Positions 43,885-51,343 are shown, counted from the first letter of the stretch. The stretch: DNA of 63,138 bases from Collinsella aerofaciens (GCA_008671135.1 RQAP01000016.1:1-63138), one strand, 5' to 3'. A program made the numbers and translations. Notes: generated from the sequence alone by a model not told the origin.

Positions 43885-44673
43885 ATGGAGGAACAGGCAA
43901 ATTTGTTGCCAGGCGTTGCCACGGCGCACGATTTGATGCATAGGGTGGTTGACCTTCAGGGACGAATCAACCAGCTCACCACTCAGTTTGCCACCAAGAC
44001 GGAAAAGAAGACTAAAAGGCACCCTGTTCTCTATGCAATCGGGGGCTTCCTTATCGCGTTCACGCTTATCACGAGCACGCCACTTAAGGTGATAACGTAT
44101 CTCCCCACCCTTCCGTTCTTCTCGATGGGAGGCACAGAGCTTCAATTGGCGGTCTGGAATATCGTGAACCTCATCGTCTCAGCTATCATCGGTGCGATTT
44201 TATACAAGGTCATAGCGAAGACAGCGGACAAAAGCCGCTCCCAGAAAAATGCCGCGATTGACCAAAGCAACCAACGAGTTGAAGCCAACAACCAGGCCCT
44301 AGCCCAGAGCATCGAGCAAACCAAGCAGGAGATTTTTGCCGTACAGCAGCAATGGGCTTCGCAGGTCGCCCCGTGGTACCCCATGGATTACGACAGCATC
44401 GAAGCCGTGGACTTCTTCCTTGCTGCCGTGCGCAACCATCGCGCCACCACCGTGCAGGAGATGGTCAACCTCTACGAGACCGAGATGCACCAGCGCCGCA
44501 TGGAAGCGGGCCAGCAGCAGATTCTCAACCAGCAGCGCATCGGCAACATGCTGCAAATAGGCAACCTGTTCATGCAGGGGCAGATTCTCAATCAGGCTCA
44601 GCAGATTAACGCGAACACCGCCAGTGCGAGCGGCAACCTCGACTGGATGGCTCGCGCGATGGGAAAGCGCTAA
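43885..44673 (+). CDS. Two-TM membrane protein A2
   Basis: A 262-residue protein. The N-terminus has TAHDLMHRVVDLQGRINQLTT. Two hydrophobic segments are at about 50-72 (HPVLYAIGGFLIAFTLITST) and 86-110 (LAVWNIVNLIVSAIIGAILY). A glutamine-rich coiled coil follows, then a C-terminal part with PWYPMDYDS, AVDFFLAAVRNHRATTVQ and EMVNLYETEMHQRRME. I recall the WYPxxY...AVDFF...NxRA...VNLYE pattern from hypothetical proteins of gut Gram-positives, but know of no function. It is the intact paralog of the gene at 39529. SD AAAGGAG. Confidence 0.75.
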   Translation: MEEQANLLPGVATAHDLMHRVVDLQGRINQLTTQFATKTEKKTKRHPVLYAIGGFLIAFTLITSTPLKVITYLPTLPFFSMGGTELQLAVWNIVNLIVSAIIGAILYKVIAKTADKSRSQKNAAIDQSNQRVEANNQALAQSIEQTKQEIFAVQQQWASQVAPWYPMDYDSIEAVDFFLAAVRNHRATTVQEMVNLYETEMHQRRMEAGQQQILNQQRIGNMLQIGNLFMQGQILNQAQQINANTASASGNLDWMARAMGKR

Positions 44674-44736
44674 GTAATGACGCGGTTGACATAACGAGGC
44701 AACTCGAAACCACCATGAAAGAAAAGGGGATGGATA

Positions 44737-45870
44737 ATGAACGGATTATCCCAGTGGGCGCGCTCGCATAAGCCCCAAGTCGCAGCGATAGCCGCTGCGA
44801 TCGTTGTTGCGACAGCCGTGGCAAGTGGAGCGTTCGCAACGTCCGAGCAACAACCAGAACAGCAGGAGTCAAGAACCGTCGATGTGGCCCTCAACGTCAC
44901 GGCCGACCACGGCTGGGACGAGAACTCCACGCCCGCCATCGCCCATATCGAGGGCAACGATGTGGACTTCTACCACGCGGTGACCCCCGATGCCGAGGGC
45001 AACAAGGGCACTTCCACGGTCGAACTCGCCGAGGGCGACTACACCGTGAGCTTCGTCAGCCCCGTCAACTCCGACGGCTCCGCCTTCGACATCTATGACA
45101 CGGGCGCTCCCGTCGACATCACCGTCGACGCCGACGCGAAGACCGCACCTGCGGTCAACTGCCCTATGGCGCAGATTTCCGCCGACAAGGTCACCGACGA
45201 GATGCTCGCGAACATCATCAACAAGACCAAGGACGCCATCAAGAAGGGTGACGAGACCTTGAAGGGCGATGCAGGTACTGGCATCCTCGACAAGCTCGAC
45301 GGCAACGTCGCCAAGAACCCGAACGCGAGCGACAAGACCAAGCAGGAGGCGACTGACGCCGAGAAGGAAGTCGATGTCAACAAGGAGCCTGCCCAGACGA
45401 CCCCGTCTGCCAAGACCGACAACGCCAAGACTGACAACAACGCTGGTTCTCAGTCTTCCAACAACGGTTCTTCGAACTCTGGTTCGGCTTCCAGCAAGCC
45501 TTCCAAGCCCGCCCATACGCACACTTGGGTGAACCATACGGCTACCCGCCAGGTCTGGGTGAGCAACTGGGTTGATGTGCCTGACTACGAGACCAAGACA
45601 ATCTATGGCGGACAACTCTACACGGAACAACCTGACGGAACATGGCTCAGCAACGGAGAGACGTACTGGTTCTACACCGATGCCGACTTCGAAGCATTCA
45701 AGAACCTTATCGTCGAAAAGATGAAGACCGAAGGGTATTGCGGCAACTACGTGAACCGCACTAAGACCGAGAAAGTACAGGTAGGCTCCCACAAGGAAGA
45801 CCACGGTTCCTACAGCACCGAAACCTACGTGGACTACGTGTATTGCACCTCGTGCGGTGCTCATCAGTAA
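44737..45870 (+). CDS. Secreted or membrane-anchored protein E with a His/Cys-rich C-terminus
   Basis: A 377-residue protein. A signal or anchor segment lies at about 14-35 (VAAIAAAIVVATAVASGAFA). The domain with VELAEGDYTVSFVSPVNSDG (about 90-125) is shared with protein C and the protein at 36468, and is followed by a similar helical part (VTDEMLANIINKTKDAI). Then come a Ser/Asn-rich linker and a C-terminal domain with HTHTWVNHT, YGGQLYTEQPDGTW, SHKEDHGSYS and a final YCTSCGAHQ. The His and CxxC spacing suggests metal binding. A terminator follows. Confidence 0.72.
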   Translation: MNGLSQWARSHKPQVAAIAAAIVVATAVASGAFATSEQQPEQQESRTVDVALNVTADHGWDENSTPAIAHIEGNDVDFYHAVTPDAEGNKGTSTVELAEGDYTVSFVSPVNSDGSAFDIYDTGAPVDITVDADAKTAPAVNCPMAQISADKVTDEMLANIINKTKDAIKKGDETLKGDAGTGILDKLDGNVAKNPNASDKTKQEATDAEKEVDVNKEPAQTTPSAKTDNAKTDNNAGSQSSNNGSSNSGSASSKPSKPAHTHTWVNHTATRQVWVSNWVDVPDYETKTIYGGQLYTEQPDGTWLSNGETYWFYTDADFEAFKNLIVEKMKTEGYCGNYVNRTKTEKVQVGSHKEDHGSYSTETYVDYVYCTSCGAHQ

Positions 45871-45931
45871 ACAATCCACATCCGGACAGCAAATCCTACC
45901 CAATCACAGAAGATAGCCAATCGTCTTCGAG

Positions 45932-45969
45932 GAGGAAGGCGGTCGCAAAGCGGCCACCTTCCTCTTTTT
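45932..45969 (+). terminator. Terminator at the end of the cargo operon
   Basis: GAGGAAGGCGGTCGC / GCGGCCACCTTCCTC, then TTTTT. It lies 61 nt past protein E. Confidence 0.85.
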
Positions 45970-46225
45970 ACCTCAGCAAAAACGAGAAATGGCATCTATT
46001 CGGAAAACGCGAAAGTAGATCAACGACAGCGCTCTGCCCTATCGAGGGCTCTTGATGGTCTCAGAGCGGATCGCGTTGAGACCCTATCGCATCCCGCGAC
46101 CGCCAAAGGTCCTTTCATGGGTCTTTCAGCGGGCGCTTAGTGGGCTGCTAATGGGATACTGACGGGCAAGAGCGAAAAGATGCCTTCGGCATCGAGTGCC
46201 TCCAAAGTGAAAAGGAGGTACACAC
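45970..46225. other. Spacer before the small-protein genes
   Basis: 256 bases without a supported gene. AAAGGAGG just before 46226 is the SD of the next gene. No clear promoter is seen. Confidence 0.4.
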
Positions 46226-46579
46226 ATGAACAACAAGCCATTAGAACCCAACAGCCCCCAGGAGGAGGCCATGTGGAGGGCGCAGGTGCTCAGGCGCACC
46301 GCCCGCATCTGCTCGGCGAAGGCCAAGGAGCTTGAGCGCATGGCGAAGGTGGACGGGAACGCCCCCATGCGCGACAGCAGCACCCTGAAGGACGTGCTCA
46401 AGCGCATCGACAACGTGATGGAGTGGCGGTTCGTGAACGCTCTGGGCGAGGTCGTACTCGACGGGGACATCCTCGCGGAGAGCATCGACTGCGAGGCCCT
46501 GCGCACCATGCGCTACTGCGTGGCTGAATGTCTCAAGCGAACCGAGGAGCGGGAAGCGGAGGGGAAAAGCGATGAGTGA
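46226..46579 (+). CDS. Small hypothetical protein F of the element
   Basis: A 117-residue soluble protein, charged and mostly helical (MWRAQVLRRTARICSAKAKE; LKDVLKRIDNVMEWRFVNAL). I do not recognise it. SD AAAGGAGG is strong. It overlaps the next gene by 8 nt, so the two are translated together. Confidence 0.7.
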   Translation: MNNKPLEPNSPQEEAMWRAQVLRRTARICSAKAKELERMAKVDGNAPMRDSSTLKDVLKRIDNVMEWRFVNALGEVVLDGDILAESIDCEALRTMRYCVAECLKRTEEREAEGKSDE

Positions 46580-46853
46580 CTACGGCATCAAGACCTACGC
46601 CGACCTCGCCGAGACGTGCGGGAACATGGTGCTCGCAAACGAGATGGCAAAACGCCCGCTTGAGCTTGTGAGCGGGGACTGGGCGCCGTGGGAGGAGATT
46701 TTCCAGTGGTACATCATACAGGACCCGTCGTTTGTCATGGATCACACGGGCGAGCCGGTGTTCTACGACGAGGAGCTTGACCTGTACGTCCTTGGGGTAA
46801 ATCATCTAGGCACAGCTTGGCGGCTCGTGCCCGCTCCGATAATCCACGACTGA
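46572..46853 (+). CDS. Small hypothetical protein G of the element
   Basis: A 93-residue soluble protein. Segments IFQWYIIQDPSFV, VFYDEELDLYVLGVNHLGTA and WRLV resemble a small conserved protein I remember from conjugative elements and plasmids of gut Firmicutes (EIFQYYII...VFYNEELDMYVWGVTHFGT-type). Its function is not known there either. A terminator follows 12 nt after the stop. Confidence 0.65.
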   Translation: MSDYGIKTYADLAETCGNMVLANEMAKRPLELVSGDWAPWEEIFQWYIIQDPSFVMDHTGEPVFYDEELDLYVLGVNHLGTAWRLVPAPIIHD

Positions 46854-46864
46854 AAAGACGCCGA

Positions 46865-46902
46865 AGGGCGCAGCGAAAACAATCGCTGCGCCCTTTATTT
46901 TT
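46865..46902 (+). terminator. Terminator after the small-protein genes
   Basis: AGGGCGCAGCGA / TCGCTGCGCCCT with a 6-nt loop, then TTATTTTTT. Confidence 0.88.
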
Positions 46903-46923
46903 TGCTCCGCGCGCACTCAAGAC

Positions 46924-47071
46924 GCGCTTTCTACACGTCGTCACTTTACGCCTGAACTTGTAGAAAATCCTCCGAGAAGATCGCCCCGTTTATGGGGCTT
47001 TTCGAAGCGCTTTCTACAACTGTCGCAATCTTCGACAAATTCAACCCTTGAAACATGCCTTGTTTTCTACA
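46924..47071. repeat. Four copies of TTTCTACA
   Basis: Copies: GCGCTTTCTACA at 46924-46935, the inverted TTGTAGAAAA at 46958-46967, GCGCTTTCTACAA at 47007-47019 and TTTTCTACA at 47063-47071. The region is non-coding. The cluster fits protein-binding sites, such as iterons of an origin or Xis/Int sites. Confidence 0.55.
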
Positions 47072-47146
47072 GCGTTTTACGCCATATATCAGGAGAAATC
47101 GCCTTGGCTCCCTCCGCTATACGCTTCGGGGGCAAAAAAGGCAAAA

Positions 47147-47207
47147 GGGCATAAGGGGGACTGACGCAGCGTGCGCTGCGGTCGGCATAGCCGACAGTCC
47201 CATGCCC
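47147..47207 (+). ncRNA. Predicted three-way-junction structure in the non-coding block
   Basis: The closing stems GGGCAT/ATGCCC and GGGACTG/CAGTCCC enclose two hairpins, GCAGCG-TG-CGCTGC and GTCGGC-ATA-GCCGAC. All stems are perfect. The plain 560-nt block around it (46903-47464) has no supported gene. The structure could be an RNA, an oriT or part of a single-strand origin; the sequence alone does not decide. Confidence 0.4.
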
Positions 47208-47464
47208 AACGCCCGCGTACTTCATACAAATAAACCCACGAGCATCGAGCGAAGCGAGATGCGCACGGGCGAAGGGCATGCGTATGGAGACCCCGTGAAT
47301 CTCGAAATATAGCACTGACTTTTTTCTCCTCATTTATGAACGGATGCAAACAAAAATACTGATTTATCAGGGTTTTCTCGATTTGCTGATGCGCAACGGT
47401 GCGGGTACTCTCGGGTCGAATTGAAATTGCGTTGCAAGCAACGCCGATTGAAAAGGAGGCTCGA

Positions 47465-47707
47465 ATGAGCAAGGAGACAAGTGTTCAGGATGCGTCTGAG
47501 AACCCTGTGTACAGCATGCTCGAAAATGCCATGTTGGTCGTTGACGAAGAGGAGGCAAAGAAGTTTCTTGGGGCAACCAGGCTTTTGCAGTTGATGGTAG
47601 ACAGCGGTGATGGCATCGGGCCTGCGCATCTTCGTCACTGCTATGACTCATCTCATCGCTATTACTTTGTAAGCGATCTGCTGTATTGGAACACGAATCG
47701 TCGCTAG
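47465..47707 (+). CDS. xis: Putative excisionase / small HTH protein
   Basis: An 80-residue protein. The C-terminal half (EEEAKKFLGATRLLQLMVDS, then GDGIGPAHL and YYFVSDLLYW) resembles the MerR-like winged helix of AlpA/Xis DNA-binding proteins, in which RYRVSDLLAW-type ends are typical. Its place just before the integrase gene fits an excisionase. SD AAGGAGG is upstream. A 16-nt palindrome (GCGTTGCAAGCAACGC, 47429-47444) lies before the SD and may be its operator. Confidence 0.6.
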   Translation: MSKETSVQDASENPVYSMLENAMLVVDEEEAKKFLGATRLLQLMVDSGDGIGPAHLRHCYDSSHRYYFVSDLLYWNTNRR

Positions 47708-47805
47708 GGTTCTCGAAAGCAATCCCGCGCAGCCCGTACCACTAGCAATTATGTGTCCCGATGCACCAGCGAAGCAGCATCGGGGCACATCCATAAGGAG
47801 AGGAG

Positions 47806-49011
47806 ATGACAAGAGTGCCCACGAGGAAAGACAGCAAGGGGCGCATCCTTCGCCAAGGAGAGGGGCAGCGCCCGAACGGCCAGTACTATTTCAAATTCAA
47901 AGACGTGAAAGGCAAGACGAAGTACAAGTACTCGTGGACGCTTACCACGCACGACCTCCCTCCCAAGGGCAAAAAGTCGGGGCCGTGCCTCCGCGAAATC
48001 GAGAAGCAGGTGCAACGCGATCTGTTTGACCGCGTTGCACCAAGCGGGATGACCGTTCTCGAATTGGTTGAAAAGTACGTCGCGACCAAGACGGCGGTGC
48101 GCCCGACTACGCGCGCGGGCTATAAGACGGTTATGAACTTTCTCGCCAAGGACGAGTTCGGAAGCAGGAAGATCGGCGATGTAACGACGCTCGACGCGAA
48201 GAATTGGCTCATCTATCTTCAAGGCGAACTCGGGAAAAGCTACAGCGCGATTCATTGCATTCGAGGAGTGCTTCGCCCAGCTTTCCAGCTAGCGGAGGAA
48301 GACGACCTCATCAGGCGCAACCCGTTCAACTTCGAGCTTGCCACCGTACTCGTCAATGACTCCATTGCGCGCGAGGCCTTGTCCCCACAGGACGAGCGCA
48401 GGTTCCTCGATTTCATCAAGGGAGATAAGCATTACTCGCGATATTATGAAGCGTTCTACATCCTCTTCAACACGGGGCTGCGCATCTCGGAGTTCTGCGG
48501 CCTCACAAAATCTGACCTCGACTTCGAAAACGGAAGCATCCGCGTCAACAAGCAGCTGCAGAGGGGCAGCGATATGAGGTACTACATCGAACGCCCCAAA
48601 ACGAAAAGCGGCGAGCGATACGTACCCATGTCCGAGGAAGTCAAAGAATGCTTCAAGGCAATCCTTCAAAAACGTGCCAACCCACCTGTCGAGCCCGTCG
48701 TTAACGGAGTGAGCGGATTCCTGCTTCTAGACAAAAACGACATGCCGAAGGTTGCGATGCACTGGGAGAAGTACTTCCAGCTCTCCCTCCGCAAGCACAA
48801 TAGCATCTACAAGAAGGGGCTTCCCAAGATTACCCCGCATGTATGCCGACACACGTTCTGCTCCAAGATGGCTCGCAAGGGGATGGACCCCGCGAAGCTC
48901 AAGTACATCATGGGGCACTCGGACATTAGCGTGACATACAACACGTACACCCACCTTGGATTCGAGGACGTGAGGGGCGACATGCTCCGCATGACGGATG
49001 GTGCCGCGTAA
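47806..49011 (+). CDS. int: Tn916-type tyrosine recombinase (integrase)
   Basis: A 401-residue site-specific recombinase. The N-terminal arm-binding domain has DSKGRILRQGEGQRPNGQYY and YSWTLTTHDLPPKGKK, close to Tn916 Int. A SAM-like core-binding domain follows. Catalytic residues: R in NTGLRISEFCGL (about 226), HVCRH (H345, R348), GHS (about 370) and the nucleophile in YNTYTHL (Y381). SD AAGGAGAGG. The gene ends 194 nt from attR. It should catalyse integration at the TGCCACGGCAA core inside the phosphatase gene. Confidence 0.93.
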   Translation: MTRVPTRKDSKGRILRQGEGQRPNGQYYFKFKDVKGKTKYKYSWTLTTHDLPPKGKKSGPCLREIEKQVQRDLFDRVAPSGMTVLELVEKYVATKTAVRPTTRAGYKTVMNFLAKDEFGSRKIGDVTTLDAKNWLIYLQGELGKSYSAIHCIRGVLRPAFQLAEEDDLIRRNPFNFELATVLVNDSIAREALSPQDERRFLDFIKGDKHYSRYYEAFYILFNTGLRISEFCGLTKSDLDFENGSIRVNKQLQRGSDMRYYIERPKTKSGERYVPMSEEVKECFKAILQKRANPPVEPVVNGVSGFLLLDKNDMPKVAMHWEKYFQLSLRKHNSIYKKGLPKITPHVCRHTFCSKMARKGMDPAKLKYIMGHSDISVTYNTYTHLGFEDVRGDMLRMTDGAA

Positions 49012-49024
49012 GCTAAAGTGTACG

Positions 49025-49068
49025 AAGTTGTAAATCCGCGAGGTTTACAACCGAATTTACAACTTTTG
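49025..49068. promoter_or_regulatory. Candidate integrase arm-type sites, right end
   Basis: Three copies of a TTTACAAC motif: inverted in AAGTTGTAAAT (49025-49035), GTTTACAAC (49043-49051) and ATTTACAACTTTTG (49055-49068). The last resembles TTCACAACTTTTG at the left end. Confidence 0.5.
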
Positions 49069-49183
49069 CGGCGGAAAATATCCGCTCATACACGAGTCGA
49101 TTCGGGATTCCGCGACTGGGCGATGACATACGAACAGCATTTATCACCTGCGGAAATCCTGATATATGAGAGGAAGTCCAAGG

Positions 49184-49630
49184 ATGCACAGAATCATGTT
49201 CGTATGCCACGGCAACATCTGCCGCTCGACGATGGCTGAGTCGGTGTTTACCGAGCTCGTACGCCGCGCTGGGCGCGAGGCGGAGTTTGTCATCGATTCC
49301 GCGGCGACCTCAACTGAGGAGATCGGCAACCCGCCGCATCATGGCACGGTCGCCAAGCTGCGCGAAGTCGGGATTCCCGTCGTTGCACACCGTGCCCGTC
49401 AGGTGCGTCGCGCGGAGTATGGCGACTGGGACCACATTGTCTATATGGACGACGAGAACGCCCGCGGCCTGTACCGAATTTTTGGGAAGGACCCCGATGG
49501 CAAGATCTCGCGCCTGCTCGATTGGACCGATCGCCCCGGCGACGTGGCCGACCCCTGGTACACCGGCAATTTCGACGCCACCTACCGCGATGTGCTCGCC
49601 GGTTGCACCGCTATGCTCGAGCAACTGTAG
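49184..49630 (+). CDS. Low-molecular-weight protein tyrosine phosphatase, 5' end rebuilt by the element
   Basis: A 148-residue cytoplasmic phosphatase that removes phosphate from tyrosine residues. The catalytic loop is VCHGNICRS (Cys about 8, Arg about 14) and the general acid lies in VADPWYTGNFD. Length is normal. The first eight or nine codons (MHRIMFVCH) and the SD AGAGGAAG belong to the inserted element; the displaced native start MQRVLFICH is at 38884. The gene is therefore intact but now under a promoter and start brought by the element. A weak candidate (TTATCA, 16 nt, TATATG) lies at 49141-49168. Confidence 0.9.
   Translation: MHRIMFVCHGNICRSTMAESVFTELVRRAGREAEFVIDSAATSTEEIGNPPHHGTVAKLREVGIPVVAHRARQVRRAEYGDWDHIVYMDDENARGLYRIFGKDPDGKISRLLDWTDRPGDVADPWYTGNFDATYRDVLAGCTAMLEQL
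49205..49221. other. attR of the integrative element
   Basis: TGCCACGGCAACATCTG within the phosphatase codons. See attL at 38905. Confidence 0.75.
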
Positions 49631-49694
49631 GCAAGCGAGGCCGCGGGCCACGCCTTCGGCGCGAAACGAGCGTGGATAATCTCCCACATGAAAA

Positions 49695-49762
49695 ATGAGC
49701 GTGGATTTTCTCCCGCTTTGAGCGTTCAAGGGCGCCCTAAACGGGAGAAAATCCACGCTCAT
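49695..49762. repeat. Inverted repeat with 21-bp perfect arms
   Basis: The left arm (49695-49715) begins ATGAGCGTGGATTTTC and the right arm (49742-49762) ends GAAAATCCACGCTCAT. A degenerate third copy of the arm starts near 49670 (GAGCGTGGATAATCTCCC). It directly abuts GTGACAAAG repeat copy 2. Confidence 0.7.
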
Positions 49763-49763
49763 G

Positions 49764-49796
49764 AATGTGGCAAAGGGACTGTCCCTTTGTCACATC
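49764..49796. repeat. GTGACAAAG/CTTTGTCAC repeat, copy 2
   Basis: AATGTGGCAAAGGGAC / GTCCCTTTGTCACAT, with one mismatch between the arms. It lies between the phosphatase and AAA ATPase genes, 3' of both. Confidence 0.7.
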
Positions 49797-49807
49797 CGGG
49801 ACTGGCC

Positions 49808-51169
49808 CTAGACCGGCTTGACCTCCAGCTTTATCCCCTCGGCACAGGAGTCGCCCAAAACATCCGAAAGGGCCCAGGTCGCATATAGCGGCAAATAGAG
49901 AACCGCTCCGTTGCGCTCAACGTTGCCTCTCGAGAAAACAATCCCGAGCCTTACGCCATATTCAGCCGTATCAAGCACATGACCGAGCGCAGCGTGCGCG
50001 TGGTAATAGGAGCCCGATTTAACCTCGATCGGAACAGCCGTCCCATCCGGCCCGTCGACCACAAAGTCCACTTCACCGCGCTTTTTTGTCTGATAGTAGT
50101 AAAGCTGGCGATTTTGGGCAGCCAGCTGCTGGGCCACCACGTTTTCGTAAATGCCGCCCAGGTTGGGCTCCTTGCTATCAAGATACGCCGCTTGGGCGAC
50201 TCCAACGGGGTAGCGCGCCATCAACATGCCCGTATCCGATTGATATAGCTTGAACTGCGATGGCCGCACCGTCTTGAGCAGGGGCGATTTTGGCTCGGTT
50301 ACGATATCGGCTTTGAGAGCAACGCCGGCATCGACAAGCCATACAAAATCTCGCCGATACTTCTCGTAGTGAGCCTTGGGATCAATGGAATTGAGCACGA
50401 AGCGCTTGTTTTCGCCCTCGAGCATAATAGGGAGCTGATCGTAGATGCTCTGTACCTGAAGGGCTCGCCCGCTTGCATACTTGAAGATATCCCGCCGGTA
50501 CTGTTCGTTGAGCTCTAACTGTAGCTGACGAACAGAGGCAAGGTCGCCCTGCGTGTCAAGGAAACGCTGCACGACCTCCGGCATTCCGCCGACAACGGTA
50601 TAGGTCCTGAAGTTTGCCATCATCGCGTCATGAATGTAACCAGGAATGGGCTTCTCGTTGATGCACGCGTCGCGTATCGTTTGGCGAGCCCCTTCGCTCA
50701 CCCCGATTGCCCAGCAAAACTCCTCAAAATCGAGCGTGAACATCCTAAGCTCGTGGACATACCCCACGGGATAGGACCTGACGCCCTTGAACTGGGTCCC
50801 GAGCATTGACCCCGAAAACGCCCAGCGGCACCTCCCGTCCTCAACAAGGAACTTTGCCATCGTCATGATGTCGGGGGCCTCTTGGACCTCATCGATAAAC
50901 ACGAGCGTTTTGCCTGGTGCAATCGACTTTCCCGAAAGAAGCGTCACCCTGCTGATGAAATCATCGGCATCCCGCGCCTCGAGAAGAGCATCTTTTGCCT
51001 GGCGATTTTCCATGAGGTTAAGCTCGATGTAGGTTGCATGGTTGGCTTTGCCAAATGCGCGAATCGAATAGCTTTTGCCAATCTGGCGAGAACCCGTAAT
51101 GAATAAGGCCTTTTGCTCGGCAGACTTCAGCCAGCGCTCCAGCTCTGCAGCTATTTTCCTGCGCAGCAT
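49808..51169 (-). CDS. AAA ATPase with DUF4143 domain
   Basis: A 453-residue protein of the AAA_14/DUF4143 family, common in gut bacteria and of unclear function. Its P-loop is GSRQIGKSYSI (about 28), Walker B is LVFIDEVQEAPD and sensor-like is WAFSGSMLG. The C-terminal part has a nuclease-like core (GEVDFVVD...VPIEVKSGS), reminiscent of a PD-(D/E)XK fold. ATG 51169 has GGGAGAG upstream. Three phased repeats lie in its promoter region. Confidence 0.85.
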   Translation of the reverse strand: MLRRKIAAELERWLKSAEQKALFITGSRQIGKSYSIRAFGKANHATYIELNLMENRQAKDALLEARDADDFISRVTLLSGKSIAPGKTLVFIDEVQEAPDIMTMAKFLVEDGRCRWAFSGSMLGTQFKGVRSYPVGYVHELRMFTLDFEEFCWAIGVSEGARQTIRDACINEKPIPGYIHDAMMANFRTYTVVGGMPEVVQRFLDTQGDLASVRQLQLELNEQYRRDIFKYASGRALQVQSIYDQLPIMLEGENKRFVLNSIDPKAHYEKYRRDFVWLVDAGVALKADIVTEPKSPLLKTVRPSQFKLYQSDTGMLMARYPVGVAQAAYLDSKEPNLGGIYENVVAQQLAAQNRQLYYYQTKKRGEVDFVVDGPDGTAVPIEVKSGSYYHAHAALGHVLDTAEYGVRLGIVFSRGNVERNGAVLYLPLYATWALSDVLGDSCAEGIKLEVKPV

Positions 51170-51192
51170 AGGCTCTCCCCTCAGTGTCATCA

Positions 51193-51276
51193 AATGAAAT
51201 GCAAAGTTTTATACGCTTGATTATCGATGAAACGCAGAATTTTTCGAACCTAAAATCGGATGAAATGCAGAGATTT
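51193..51276. promoter_or_regulatory. Three phased repeats upstream of the ATPase gene
   Basis: ATGAAATGCA, ATGAAACGCA and ATGAAATGCA at about 51195, 51227 and 51260, spaced 32-33 nt (three helical turns), each followed by RARTTT-like bases. A TATAAA on the minus strand lies near 51209. They could bind a regulator along one face of the DNA. Confidence 0.45.
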
Positions 51277-51310
51277 GAAATTATAAGCAAAAGAAGGGGC
51301 ACCACCGGCG

Positions 51311-51343
51311 AATGTGACAAAGGGGCTGTCCCTTTGTCACATT
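51311..51343. repeat. GTGACAAAG/CTTTGTCAC repeat, copy 3
   Basis: Perfect 13-bp arms AATGTGACAAAGG and CCTTTGTCACATT around GGCTGTC. It lies 9 nt from the stop of the TIGR04076 gene. Confidence 0.75.

Larger units (their letters stand above)
38905..49221. mobile_element. 10.3 kb integrative element in a tyrosine phosphatase gene
   Basis: It is bounded by direct repeats TGCCACGGCAA that lie inside phosphatase codons. Xis-like and integrase genes sit beside the right end and arm-type repeats at both ends. Cargo: XRE regulator, two paralogous two-TM proteins, an LPXTG leucine-rich protein, two membrane-anchored proteins sharing a domain, a Tat lipoprotein and two small proteins. No relaxase, VirB4/FtsK-like ATPase, Rep or capsid gene is recognised, so movement would need help from elsewhere. 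Confidence 0.8.

Noticed and set aside
38884..49630. Two separate tyrosine phosphatase genes
   Set aside because: The left copy has only 12 codons and stops within the catalytic loop. Its sequence beyond the att core is unrelated to a phosphatase, so it is a remnant, not a paralog.
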